Positions 20,997 to 27,722 of a stretch of 30,582 nucleotides of DNA are shown piece by piece. Within the stretch, counting starts at the first letter, position 1. The number at the start of each line of letters is the position of its first letter. The position numbers and the translations under genes were made by a program. Origin of the DNA: an uncultured Ruminococcus sp. (lineage in GTDB: Bacteria; Bacillota; Clostridia; Oscillospirales; Ruminococcaceae). The DNA lies in contig UQYK01000020.1 of the NCBI GenBank assembly GCA_900545285.1, forward strand, positions 1 through 30,582. The letters are read 5' to 3'. Under the pieces are notes generated by a model, which was not told the DNA's origin, searched no databases, and was given only the letters and a program-made list of their open reading frames with translations.

Positions 20997-21020
20997 TGCA
21001 GCTTTCGCTGCATCTTTTTT
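20997..21020 (+). terminator. Possible weak terminator after dnaA
   Basis: TGCAGC-TTTC-GCTGCA forms a 6-bp hairpin followed by TCTTTTTT. It is short, but is the only such signal between dnaA and dnaN. Confidence 0.45.
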
Positions 21021-21202
21021 CAAATAGAGTCGGCTGCGTTGCCATCCTCTGGTATGTCCGCAGCATGAGGACAGATAGGAAGTGTTCTCGAGAGAAGGAC
21101 AGAATGAAAGAAAGGATGGAAATTCAGGCATTTTTTCGTGGGACGTGCCATAGAAAAGAAGTGCAATCAAAAGCGTTATCCATGCAGAAAGGATGCATAT
21201 TT

Positions 21203-22315
21203 ATGACGAAAATACAATTTTCCTGCAACCGGCAGGTATTTTATGCGGCAATTACCCATGTGGCAAAGGGTGTTGCGCAGAAATCGACGATCCCGGAGCT
21301 GGAACGGCTGAAGCTGCGGCTGGATCATGACATGCTGGAACTCACCGGCTATGATCTGGAATTCGGCATTCAGCGTACAATTGAGGTAGAATCCGAGGAC
21401 TCCGGGGAATTTGTCATTTTGCCGCGGCTGCTAAGTGAGGCAGTACGGCGGTTTTCCGGGGAACGGGTACAGATGGAAGTGGATGAAAATTATGGGGTGC
21501 GCATGACTTGCGATGCCACACAGTTCCAGATTTCCGCCATGTCTGCGGAGGAATACCCCTCCCTGCCCAATCTCAGCATGCAGTCCGGCATGCAAATTGA
21601 ACAGTCTGTGTTGAATTCCATGATTCGTCAGACCAGCTATGCAGCTTCCACCAGTGAGGCAAAGCCGGTGCTGACCGGAGAATTGTTTGAGGTGGAACAG
21701 GACGTGCTCCATGTGGCAGCCATTGACGGATATCGTCTGGCTGTTCGGCAGGAACCGATTTCCAGTGCGGAAAACTTCCGGTTTGTAGTGCCAAAGCGTA
21801 CCCTTCTGGAAGTGGCCAATATGCTGAAGGATGATGCAGAGGATCTGTGCGATATCTCCGCAGACCGGCGGTATGTGGTATTTGAATTTAATGGGTATAC
21901 CGTGTTTTCCCGTCTGCTGGAAGGGGAATTTCACAATTACCGGAGCAGCATTCCCAATCAGCATGAGACTGAGGTGCTCATGGATACGGTGGAACTCACC
22001 CGGTGTCTGGAGCGTTGCTCTCTGCTGATCAGCGGCAAATATAATGCCCCGGTACGCTGTACTTTTTCCGGCGGCGCACTGGAAATCTGGTGCAAAACCG
22101 GCATTGGTGAAATTCACGACAAGATTCCGGCACAGATCAGCGGCCCGGATGTTACCATCGGCTTTGACAACCGTTTTTTGCTGGAGGCTGTACGCGCCGC
22201 AGACTGCGATCAGGTAAAGATTCAGCTCACTGGCGGCAACCGGGTGGCAACGCTGGTGCCGCCTCAGGGCGAAAGCTTCCTGTTTTTGCTGATGCCCATT
22301 CAGCTGCGGCAGTAA
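21203..22315 (+). CDS. dnaN: DNA polymerase III sliding clamp (beta subunit)
   Basis: A 370-residue clamp that encircles DNA and tethers polymerase and repair proteins. The three repeated clamp domains are visible (roughly 1-120, 125-245, 250-370). They start with MTKIQFSCNRQVFYAAITHV and end with FLFLLMPIQLRQ, the typical C-terminal (L/M)MP(I/V)(R/Q)L form. Length is normal. Start at 21203 has AAAGGA 9 nt upstream; an in-frame ATG at 21182 would overlap that site, and the open frame back to 20888 runs into oriC. It is followed by a 183-nt gap to yaaA without a strong terminator. Confidence 0.97.
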   Translation: MTKIQFSCNRQVFYAAITHVAKGVAQKSTIPELERLKLRLDHDMLELTGYDLEFGIQRTIEVESEDSGEFVILPRLLSEAVRRFSGERVQMEVDENYGVRMTCDATQFQISAMSAEEYPSLPNLSMQSGMQIEQSVLNSMIRQTSYAASTSEAKPVLTGELFEVEQDVLHVAAIDGYRLAVRQEPISSAENFRFVVPKRTLLEVANMLKDDAEDLCDISADRRYVVFEFNGYTVFSRLLEGEFHNYRSSIPNQHETEVLMDTVELTRCLERCSLLISGKYNAPVRCTFSGGALEIWCKTGIGEIHDKIPAQISGPDVTIGFDNRFLLEAVRAADCDQVKIQLTGGNRVATLVPPQGESFLFLLMPIQLRQ

Positions 22316-22498
22316 TAAGCGCTGCCCGGTATTTTTCAGGAAAATGGATCTCGGCACGGTCTGCAAAATGGAAAAAATGCAGCACGTGTTTCCACAAAAT
22401 ACGGAACGGGTGTTTCTGAAAAGCGGCGAAGATTCGGCGAAAAAACGCGGGATTCAGAGGTCGCAGAGGAAACCCAAACCATCCAGGAGGAAAAAGGA

Positions 22499-22729
22499 AT
22501 GGCAGCAGAAGAAACTGTAACAGTGGGAATTCATACGGAATTTATTAAGTTGGATTCTCTTTTAAAGTTTGCCGGTCTGTGTGATACCGGCGGTTTCGCA
22601 AAGGAACTGGTGCAGCAGGGCGCAGTTCAGGTGAACGGTGCAGTTTGTACCATGCGGGGCAAGAAAATTTATCCGGGAGATACTGTACAGGTTGACCGCT
22701 TTCTGGTAAAGGTGACAAAAGAGGCATGA
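22499..22729 (+). CDS. yaaA: S4-domain RNA-binding protein YaaA (RlbA-like)
   Basis: A 76-residue protein with one S4 domain: FIKLDSLLKFAGLCDTGG, then KELVQQGAVQVNGAV and GDTVQVDRFLVKV. It belongs to the small S4 protein found between dnaN and recF in Firmicutes, thought to bind RNA or ribosomes; exact function is not established. Start at 22499 has AGGAGG 8 nt upstream. The stop overlaps the recF start by 4 nt (ATGA), so the two are translationally coupled. Confidence 0.93.
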   Translation: MAAEETVTVGIHTEFIKLDSLLKFAGLCDTGGFAKELVQQGAVQVNGAVCTMRGKKIYPGDTVQVDRFLVKVTKEA

Positions 22730-23853
22730 GACTCACACAGCTGACGGCAGATGGTTTTAAAAATCTCCGCGGCGTTGCCATTGCGCCGGATCCGGCCTAT
22801 AATCTGATTCTGGGGGAAAATGCACAGGGAAAAACCAACCTCTTAGAGGCGATCTGGGCGCTTACCGGATGCCGGAGCTTTCGCGGCAGCCGGGAACGGG
22901 ATTATCTCCCCTTCTCCGGCGGTGCATTACAGGTGGAGGCAAGGCTTCAGGACAGCCGTAGAGAGCAGTCTGTGCGCCTCTGTATGGCGCCCGGCGGCAG
23001 TGCCCCGGAAAAGCGCTTCTGGTGCAATGACGTGCCGCAGAAGGGCGGCAGTCTCTTCTCTGTGTTTCACTGCGTGGTGTTTACCCCGGAGGATTTGTCC
23101 CTGGTCAGCGGCGGCCCGGAACGGCGGCGTTCCTTTCTGGATTTGTGTACGGCACAGCTCCGGGCACCTCATTTGGCGCTGGTGCGGCGCTATCAGCTGG
23201 TATTGCAGCAGAGAAACGCTGTGTTAAAGCAGAAGCTCCCCCCGGAGCAGGCTGCGGCAATGCTGGGGGTATGGGATGTACAGCTGGCGAAGCTGGGGGC
23301 AGAGATTGCCGTACAGCGCGCCGCCTATGTGCGCCGTCTTGCGGCCGTCTGTGTGCCCCTTTACAGTGAAATTTCCAGAGGACAGGAGCAGATTTCCCTG
23401 CACTATCAGTCCAGTATCTATGGAAAGGATGCACAGGAAAGCCTTCCCGAACAGGTGACACCGGCGCTATTGCAGCAATATACGGAAAAGATGGAGCAAG
23501 GGGTTCAGAGTGACCTGTTCCTGGGTCATACCGGTGCAGGCGTGCACCGGGATGACCTGCTGCTCTGGATTGACGGAAAACCGGCAAAGGAATTCGGCTC
23601 CCAGGGGCAGAAAAAGAGTCTGGCGCTGACGCTGAAGCTCTCCCAGGCACAAATCTACAGCCAGCGGCAAAAGGAATCGCCGGTGGTGCTGCTGGATGAT
23701 GTGATGGGCGAGCTGGACGAGGCCAGACAGACGGTGGTATCCACCATTGTCCGGGAGATGCAGGTCTTTGTTACCACCTGTCACCCGGAGTCCCTGCTTT
23801 CCCCAAAAGCGGGAAAACGATTTTTGTTGAAAAGTGGGACAATCGCAGAGTAA
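22726..23853 (+). CDS. recF: DNA replication and repair protein RecF
   Basis: A 375-residue SMC-like ATPase that acts with RecO and RecR to load RecA at gaps and stalled forks. Walker A GENAQGKT is at 30-37, the signature motif GSQGQKKSLALTLKL starts near 291 and Walker B VVLLDDVMGELD is at about 320-331. The start at 22726 overlaps the yaaA stop by 4 nt. Length and order are standard for the origin region. The 414-nt gap to gyrB holds DnaA-box-like sites, a hairpin and a parS site but no gene. Confidence 0.96.
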   Translation: MRLTQLTADGFKNLRGVAIAPDPAYNLILGENAQGKTNLLEAIWALTGCRSFRGSRERDYLPFSGGALQVEARLQDSRREQSVRLCMAPGGSAPEKRFWCNDVPQKGGSLFSVFHCVVFTPEDLSLVSGGPERRRSFLDLCTAQLRAPHLALVRRYQLVLQQRNAVLKQKLPPEQAAAMLGVWDVQLAKLGAEIAVQRAAYVRRLAAVCVPLYSEISRGQEQISLHYQSSIYGKDAQESLPEQVTPALLQQYTEKMEQGVQSDLFLGHTGAGVHRDDLLLWIDGKPAKEFGSQGQKKSLALTLKLSQAQIYSQRQKESPVVLLDDVMGELDEARQTVVSTIVREMQVFVTTCHPESLLSPKAGKRFLLKSGTIAE

Positions 23854-23886
23854 GTGGAAAAGCAGCCGAAAGTACGGCAAATTTTG

Positions 23887-23940
23887 TTTTCCACAAGCTG
23901 TTGAAAACACTGTGGAAAGTCTGTGCAGAGGTGTGAAAAA
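23887..23940. other. DnaA-box-like sites after recF
   Basis: TTTTCCACA at 23887-23895, reverse TTTTTCACA at 23932-23940 and a one-off reverse copy TGTGGAAAG at 23911-23919. They could titrate DnaA or act on gyrB; no direct evidence of use. Confidence 0.4.
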
Positions 23941-24068
23941 TCAGATCTTTTCGGAAAAAGTGTCACGGAAAAGAAAGCTTTGCCGGAATGACGCGGAATT
24001 TTCCTGCAAAGACAACCGTGCAAAGGCTGATTGTTTCACCGAAAGCCCATGGAAACGATAGAAAGGCA

Positions 24069-24094
24069 GAGACCGGCGGTAAAATGCCGGTCTC
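24069..24094. other. Hairpin in the recF-gyrB gap
   Basis: GAGACCGGC and GCCGGTCTC pair over 9 bp with an 8-nt loop. There is no T run on either side, so it is not a standard terminator. A clear gyrB promoter was not found. Confidence 0.4.
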
Positions 24095-24219
24095 GGCCGG
24101 AATTTACAGTAAAAAAAGGCGCTGTTGTGCGTTTTCACCGGAATGGATGCCGGAAAGGAACGCGCACCATGCGTCTCCGGCACGGTGTCGGGAGCGATAT
24201 CGTGCACGCCTGTCCAAAT

Positions 24220-24235
24220 TGTTTCACGTGAAACA
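24220..24235. other. parS site 5, upstream of gyrB
   Basis: TGTTTCACGTGAAACA, perfect, 32 bp before the gyrB start codon, so it lies in the gyrB leader or promoter. Confidence 0.96.
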
Positions 24236-24267
24236 GTGCGGACAGAAAAACTTGGAGGAATTGCAAA

Positions 24268-26214
24268 ATGACAGAGGCAATCAAACCCAACGCCCAGAAT
24301 TATGACGAAAATCAGATTCAGGTGCTGGAGGGACTGGAGGCAGTCCGAAAGCGGCCGGGTATGTACATCGGCTCTACCGGGCCGAAAGGACTCCATCACC
24401 TGGTCTATGAAATTGTAGACAATGCGATTGATGAAGCTTTGGCAGGCTATTGTACCGAAATTACAGTGGATATTCTGCCGGAGAATGTAATCCGGGTATC
24501 CGACAACGGCCGTGGTATTCCGGTGGGCATTCACCCGAAGGAAGGCATTTCTGCAGCAACCGTTGTTTACACCATTCTGCATGCCGGCGGTAAATTCGGC
24601 GGCGGCGGCTATAAGGTGTCCGGTGGTCTGCACGGTGTAGGTGCATCCGTTGTCAATGCCCTTTCGGAGTGGCTGAAACTGACGGTAAAAGACGGTACAC
24701 ACGTGCATTACCAGGAGTTCCACCGGGGCGATTATGACAAGCCGATTTCCATTATCGGAGATACGGCAGAAACCGGAACAACCGTAGAATTTAAGGCAGA
24801 TCCGGAGATTTTTGAAGAAACCACAGAGTATGATTATGAAGTATTGCTGAAACGGCTGCGGGAGCAGGCCTTTCTGAATGCCGGCATCCGGATTGTCTTT
24901 TCCGATAAGCGGAATCCGGAGCAAGAACGGTGTGAAGTGCTGCACTATGAGGGCGGTATCCGCCAGTTCGTAGAATATCTCCACCAGAAACGGGGACTGG
25001 AATCACTGTCAGATGATGTGATTTATGTTTCCGGCATGGAAGGCGACTCCTTTGCAGAAGTGGCGCTGCAATACAACGACAGCTATAATGAAATGATTCT
25101 GTCCTTTGCCAACAACATTCATACGGCAGACGGCGGTACCCATGAAACCGGCTTTAAAAATGCACTGACCAAGGTGATCAATGAATACGGCAAAAAGTTC
25201 GGGCTGTTAAAGGACGGCACGCGTCTTTTGGGCGATGACGTGCGGGAAGGCCTGACGGCAATTGTTTCCGTAAAGCTGACGGAGTGCGAATTTGAAGGAC
25301 AGACCAAGGGACGGCTGGGCAATCCGACGGTGCGTCCGTTTGTCGAAAAAATGGTCTTTGATAAGCTCATGAGCTACTTTGAGGAAAATCCTACGGTGGC
25401 ACGGGCAATTTTTGACAAGAGCCTGTCCGCGCAGAATGCCCGGGAAGCAGCAAAAAAAGCAAGAGAAACCGCACGGCGCAAGTCTGCAATGGAAAGCGCT
25501 TCCCTCCCCGGAAAGCTGGCAGACTGTCAGGAAAAATCCACAGAGGGAACAGAGCTGTACATTGTCGAGGGTGACTCGGCAGGCGGTTCCGCCAAGGAAG
25601 GAAGAGACCGGCGGTATCAGGCAATTCTCCCCCTCTGGGGCAAAATGCTGAACGTAGAAAAGGCGCGGATCGACCGGGTATACGGCAATGAAAAGCTGAT
25701 GCCGGTGGTTACGGCGCTGGGAACTTCCATCGGCGAGGACTTTGACATTCAAAAGCTGCGGTACGGCAAGATTATTATTATGGCCGATGCCGATGTAGAC
25801 GGCTCTCACATCCGTACCCTGCTGCTGACCTTCTTCTTCCGCTTTATGCGGCCGCTGATTACAAACGGCAACGTCTATCTGGCGCAGCCGCCGCTCTTTA
25901 AGGTTTCCAAGGGCAAAAAGTATAAGTATGCCTTTGATGAACCGGAACGGGATCGGTATATTGCAGAATTTGCAGATGCAGACGGCAGCACGGCAAAGGT
26001 GGGCGTACAGCGATACAAAGGTCTGGGTGAAATGAGCTCGGAACAGCTGTGGGAAACCACCATGAACCCGGAGACACGTTCTATGATTCGGGTGGAGATG
26101 GAGGATGCAGAACGGGCAGACGAAATCTTTACCATTCTTATGGGCGACAAGGTTGCGCCCCGAAAGGAATTCATTGAAAAGAACGCCAAGTATGTCGAAA
26201 ATCTGGACGTATAA
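24268..26214 (+). CDS. gyrB: DNA gyrase subunit B
   Basis: A 648-residue ATPase subunit of gyrase. The GHKL ATP site has VDNAIDEALAGY (51-62), SDNGRGIP (78-85) and GLHGVGASVVNAL (120-132). The TOPRIM metal site has EGDSAGG (434-440), PLWGKMLNVEKAR and DADVDGSH with Asp507, Asp509 and Asp511. The C-terminus QRYKGLGEMSSEQLWETTM and a final NAKYVENLDV are standard. Length and motifs are of GyrB type without the enterobacterial insert. Start at 24268 has GGAGG 9 nt upstream. A small membrane-protein gene follows after 12 nt, probably in the same transcript. Supercoiling control of gyrase genes is known in other bacteria but no site is visible here. Confidence 0.98.
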   Translation: MTEAIKPNAQNYDENQIQVLEGLEAVRKRPGMYIGSTGPKGLHHLVYEIVDNAIDEALAGYCTEITVDILPENVIRVSDNGRGIPVGIHPKEGISAATVVYTILHAGGKFGGGGYKVSGGLHGVGASVVNALSEWLKLTVKDGTHVHYQEFHRGDYDKPISIIGDTAETGTTVEFKADPEIFEETTEYDYEVLLKRLREQAFLNAGIRIVFSDKRNPEQERCEVLHYEGGIRQFVEYLHQKRGLESLSDDVIYVSGMEGDSFAEVALQYNDSYNEMILSFANNIHTADGGTHETGFKNALTKVINEYGKKFGLLKDGTRLLGDDVREGLTAIVSVKLTECEFEGQTKGRLGNPTVRPFVEKMVFDKLMSYFEENPTVARAIFDKSLSAQNAREAAKKARETARRKSAMESASLPGKLADCQEKSTEGTELYIVEGDSAGGSAKEGRDRRYQAILPLWGKMLNVEKARIDRVYGNEKLMPVVTALGTSIGEDFDIQKLRYGKIIIMADADVDGSHIRTLLLTFFFRFMRPLITNGNVYLAQPPLFKVSKGKKYKYAFDEPERDRYIAEFADADGSTAKVGVQRYKGLGEMSSEQLWETTMNPETRSMIRVEMEDAERADEIFTILMGDKVAPRKEFIEKNAKYVENLDV

Positions 26215-26226
26215 ACAGGAGGCGCT

Positions 26227-26778
26227 ATGAAAGAATCGATCAGTCTTCCTGTTTTTGAAAAGACAAAGCCGTATACCATCGACTGGCACTATTATCAGGA
26301 AGGATTTACGGTATTTCAGAAGAAATATGTACTGCTGCGCAACCGGATTATGATGTTGGTTTTTGCTGTGCTGCTGGTATCGTTTATTGTATCGGCGGCG
26401 ACAGATCCCAGCAATAAAATGGCCTATTTCCTGATGATGCTGTGTCTGGCGGCAATCTGCATGCTGTGGTATAATCCGCGCAAGCAAAAGCGGCTGATTC
26501 TGGACGCAGTCCGGGAGCTGGAAGGGGAACAGTATACCGCTTCCTGTGACGGAAAGGTGCTGCGGATTCAGGCAGAAGCAGTCACCGAGGATGGAACTGC
26601 GGTTCCGGAAAGCCGGGTGCTGCTGGAAAATGCCTGGGTGCAGGAAATGGAAGCTTTCTACCTGGTCTGTGACGGCAAACGGATGTTCTATATTCTGCCA
26701 AAAGCAGCCATTGCACAGCCGGCAGAAATCAAACAGCAGGAGGATGCACCGGAAGCAGACGAGACAGAAAGCGAATAA
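26227..26778 (+). CDS. YcxB-like membrane protein
   Basis: A 183-residue protein of unknown function. Residues 1-39 are cytoplasmic, two membrane segments lie at about 40-58 and 65-81, and residues 85-160 form a soluble domain with alternating strands (KVLRIQAEAVTEDG, then LLENAWVQEMEAFYLVCDGKRMFYILPKAAI). The two-helix hairpin plus a PH-like strand domain ending in FYILPK resembles YcxB-type proteins; this is from pattern only. The last 20 residues are acidic. AGGAGG is 5 nt upstream of the ATG, and the gene starts 12 nt after gyrB, so it is probably co-transcribed. It is not part of the conserved origin gene set. Confidence 0.85.
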   Translation: MKESISLPVFEKTKPYTIDWHYYQEGFTVFQKKYVLLRNRIMMLVFAVLLVSFIVSAATDPSNKMAYFLMMLCLAAICMLWYNPRKQKRLILDAVRELEGEQYTASCDGKVLRIQAEAVTEDGTAVPESRVLLENAWVQEMEAFYLVCDGKRMFYILPKAAIAQPAEIKQQEDAPEADETESE

Positions 26779-26832
26779 CTGCACACCCTTGCAGTACTCT
26801 TGTGAAGATGGGATAGGAAAAGAGGATAAAAA

Positions 26833-27468
26833 ATGAATCAAAATACAAACGGCAATCAGAATGGATATCATTACGCACCGGGGCAGGCACCGCGCGGCGC
26901 ACAGACACCGCCGCCGTATCAGAATGCACCGAATCCGAATCCGTATCCGTATCAAAATCCGCAGTGGCAGCAGAATCCCAACGGGATGCCGAATCCTTAC
27001 GGAATGCCGCCGCAGCCGCCGAAAAAGAAACGGAAAATCTGGCCCATTGTGCTGATCATTATTATTGCAGTTGTGGTTATACTGAGCCTTTTCAGCGCGG
27101 TTATTCTCGTTCCGACTATCGTAGGGTATGTCAAGCAAACCAGGAAAGAGAATGCGGAGAATGAGTGCTTGATGGCAGTTCAAGCAGCACAGATGATTGT
27201 TTCCAGCGCATATGCTATGGACGGTACCTATGAAGCGAAGGACGGTACGGAGATTCAGTTTGACCAGGATGCGCTGGCAGACGGCGAATTGGATATTACC
27301 GCAGAGGCCGCAGATGCGATTGAGGAGCTGTCAGAGGTAGACGGTACTGTAATATCGGTTATTTCGGATGAGGCTAAAATTAGTTATCTGAAATATCGTG
27401 CGGAAAGCGGCCAAGTTGTCGTGTATGAAGATCCGGACGGGGAATCCGGTTCTTACACCGTAAAATAA
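26833..27468 (+). CDS. Proline/asparagine-rich membrane protein with pilin-like helix
   Basis: A 211-residue protein. Residues 1-63 are rich in Asn, Pro, Tyr, Gln and Gly; Lys/Arg at 64-68 precede one membrane segment (about 69-93). Directly after come VPTIVGYVKQTRKENAENEC and LMAVQAAQMIVSSAYA, a layout like the start of type IV pilins and pseudopilins, where the membrane helix runs into an amphipathic helix with a conserved A-x-x-A pattern. There is no prepilin peptidase site (no G-F-T-L-x-E), so it is not a standard pilin. The C-terminal domain is small, acidic and ends GSYTVK. The N-terminal design resembles the Pro-rich membrane protein at 3928-5217 but has no zinc ribbon. AGAGGA lies upstream. 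Function unknown. Confidence 0.82.
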   Translation: MNQNTNGNQNGYHYAPGQAPRGAQTPPPYQNAPNPNPYPYQNPQWQQNPNGMPNPYGMPPQPPKKKRKIWPIVLIIIIAVVVILSLFSAVILVPTIVGYVKQTRKENAENECLMAVQAAQMIVSSAYAMDGTYEAKDGTEIQFDQDALADGELDITAEAADAIEELSEVDGTVISVISDEAKISYLKYRAESGQVVVYEDPDGESGSYTVK

Positions 27469-27502
27469 GGGCGCAGGGAATATCGGGGTAAACTCTTCGG
27501 AG

Positions 27503-27518
27503 TGTTTCACGTGAAACA
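27503..27518. other. parS site 6
   Basis: TGTTTCACGTGAAACA, perfect, 34 bp after the stop of the membrane protein gene. Confidence 0.96.
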
Positions 27519-27541
27519 TTTCCAAAGAAAATGGATGAAAA

Positions 27542-27586
27542 GAGGATGGCGCAATCGGAGAAGGCACCTATACCGTAAAAGAATAA
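27542..27586 (+). pseudogene. Vestige of a duplicated C-terminus
   Basis: Read in one frame this gives EDGAIGEGTYTVKE and a stop. The end of the gene at 26833-27468 reads EDPDGESGSYTVK and a stop. The match is short but the order E-D-x-x-G-E-G-x-Y-T-V-K is kept. A stop lies just upstream in this frame, so only the tail is left. It may be the remnant of a tandem copy. Confidence 0.4.
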
Positions 27587-27623
27587 ACGGCCAAAAAGAA
27601 AGGCTGTAAAACGGATTCCGGAA

Positions 27624-27639
27624 TGTTTCACGTGAAACA
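27624..27639. other. parS site 7
   Basis: TGTTTCACGTGAAACA, perfect, 84 bp before the gyrA start and 121 bp from site 6. It is the rightmost copy in the window. Confidence 0.96.
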
Positions 27640-27683
27640 AGCGGAAACTGATGCAACGCAAATGTAAACAAAGATCACACAGA

Positions 27684-27703
27684 CAGTTTCCTTCGGGAAA
27701 TTG
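27684..27703 (+). other. UUCG hairpin just upstream of gyrA
   Basis: CAGTTTCC-TTCG-GGAAATTG forms an 8-bp stem (one G-T pair) closed by the very stable C(UUCG)G loop, ending 5 nt before the weak ribosome site AATAGG. It may hold the ribosome site accessible or shield the RNA. Confidence 0.45.
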
Positions 27704-27722
27704 ACAGAATAGGTTGAAAATA

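Noticed and set aside
24069..24094. Hairpin as a terminator of recF
   Set aside because: No T run follows the stem on either strand.
23854..24267. Small genes in the recF-gyrB gap
   Set aside because: The open frames there are short, lack ribosome sites and family motifs, and are crossed by the parS site and a hairpin.
25207..27183. 658-codon open frame on the minus strand
   Set aside because: Antisense to gyrB and its downstream genes; composition (Arg/Ile/His-rich) and lack of motifs mark it as a shadow of biased codon use.
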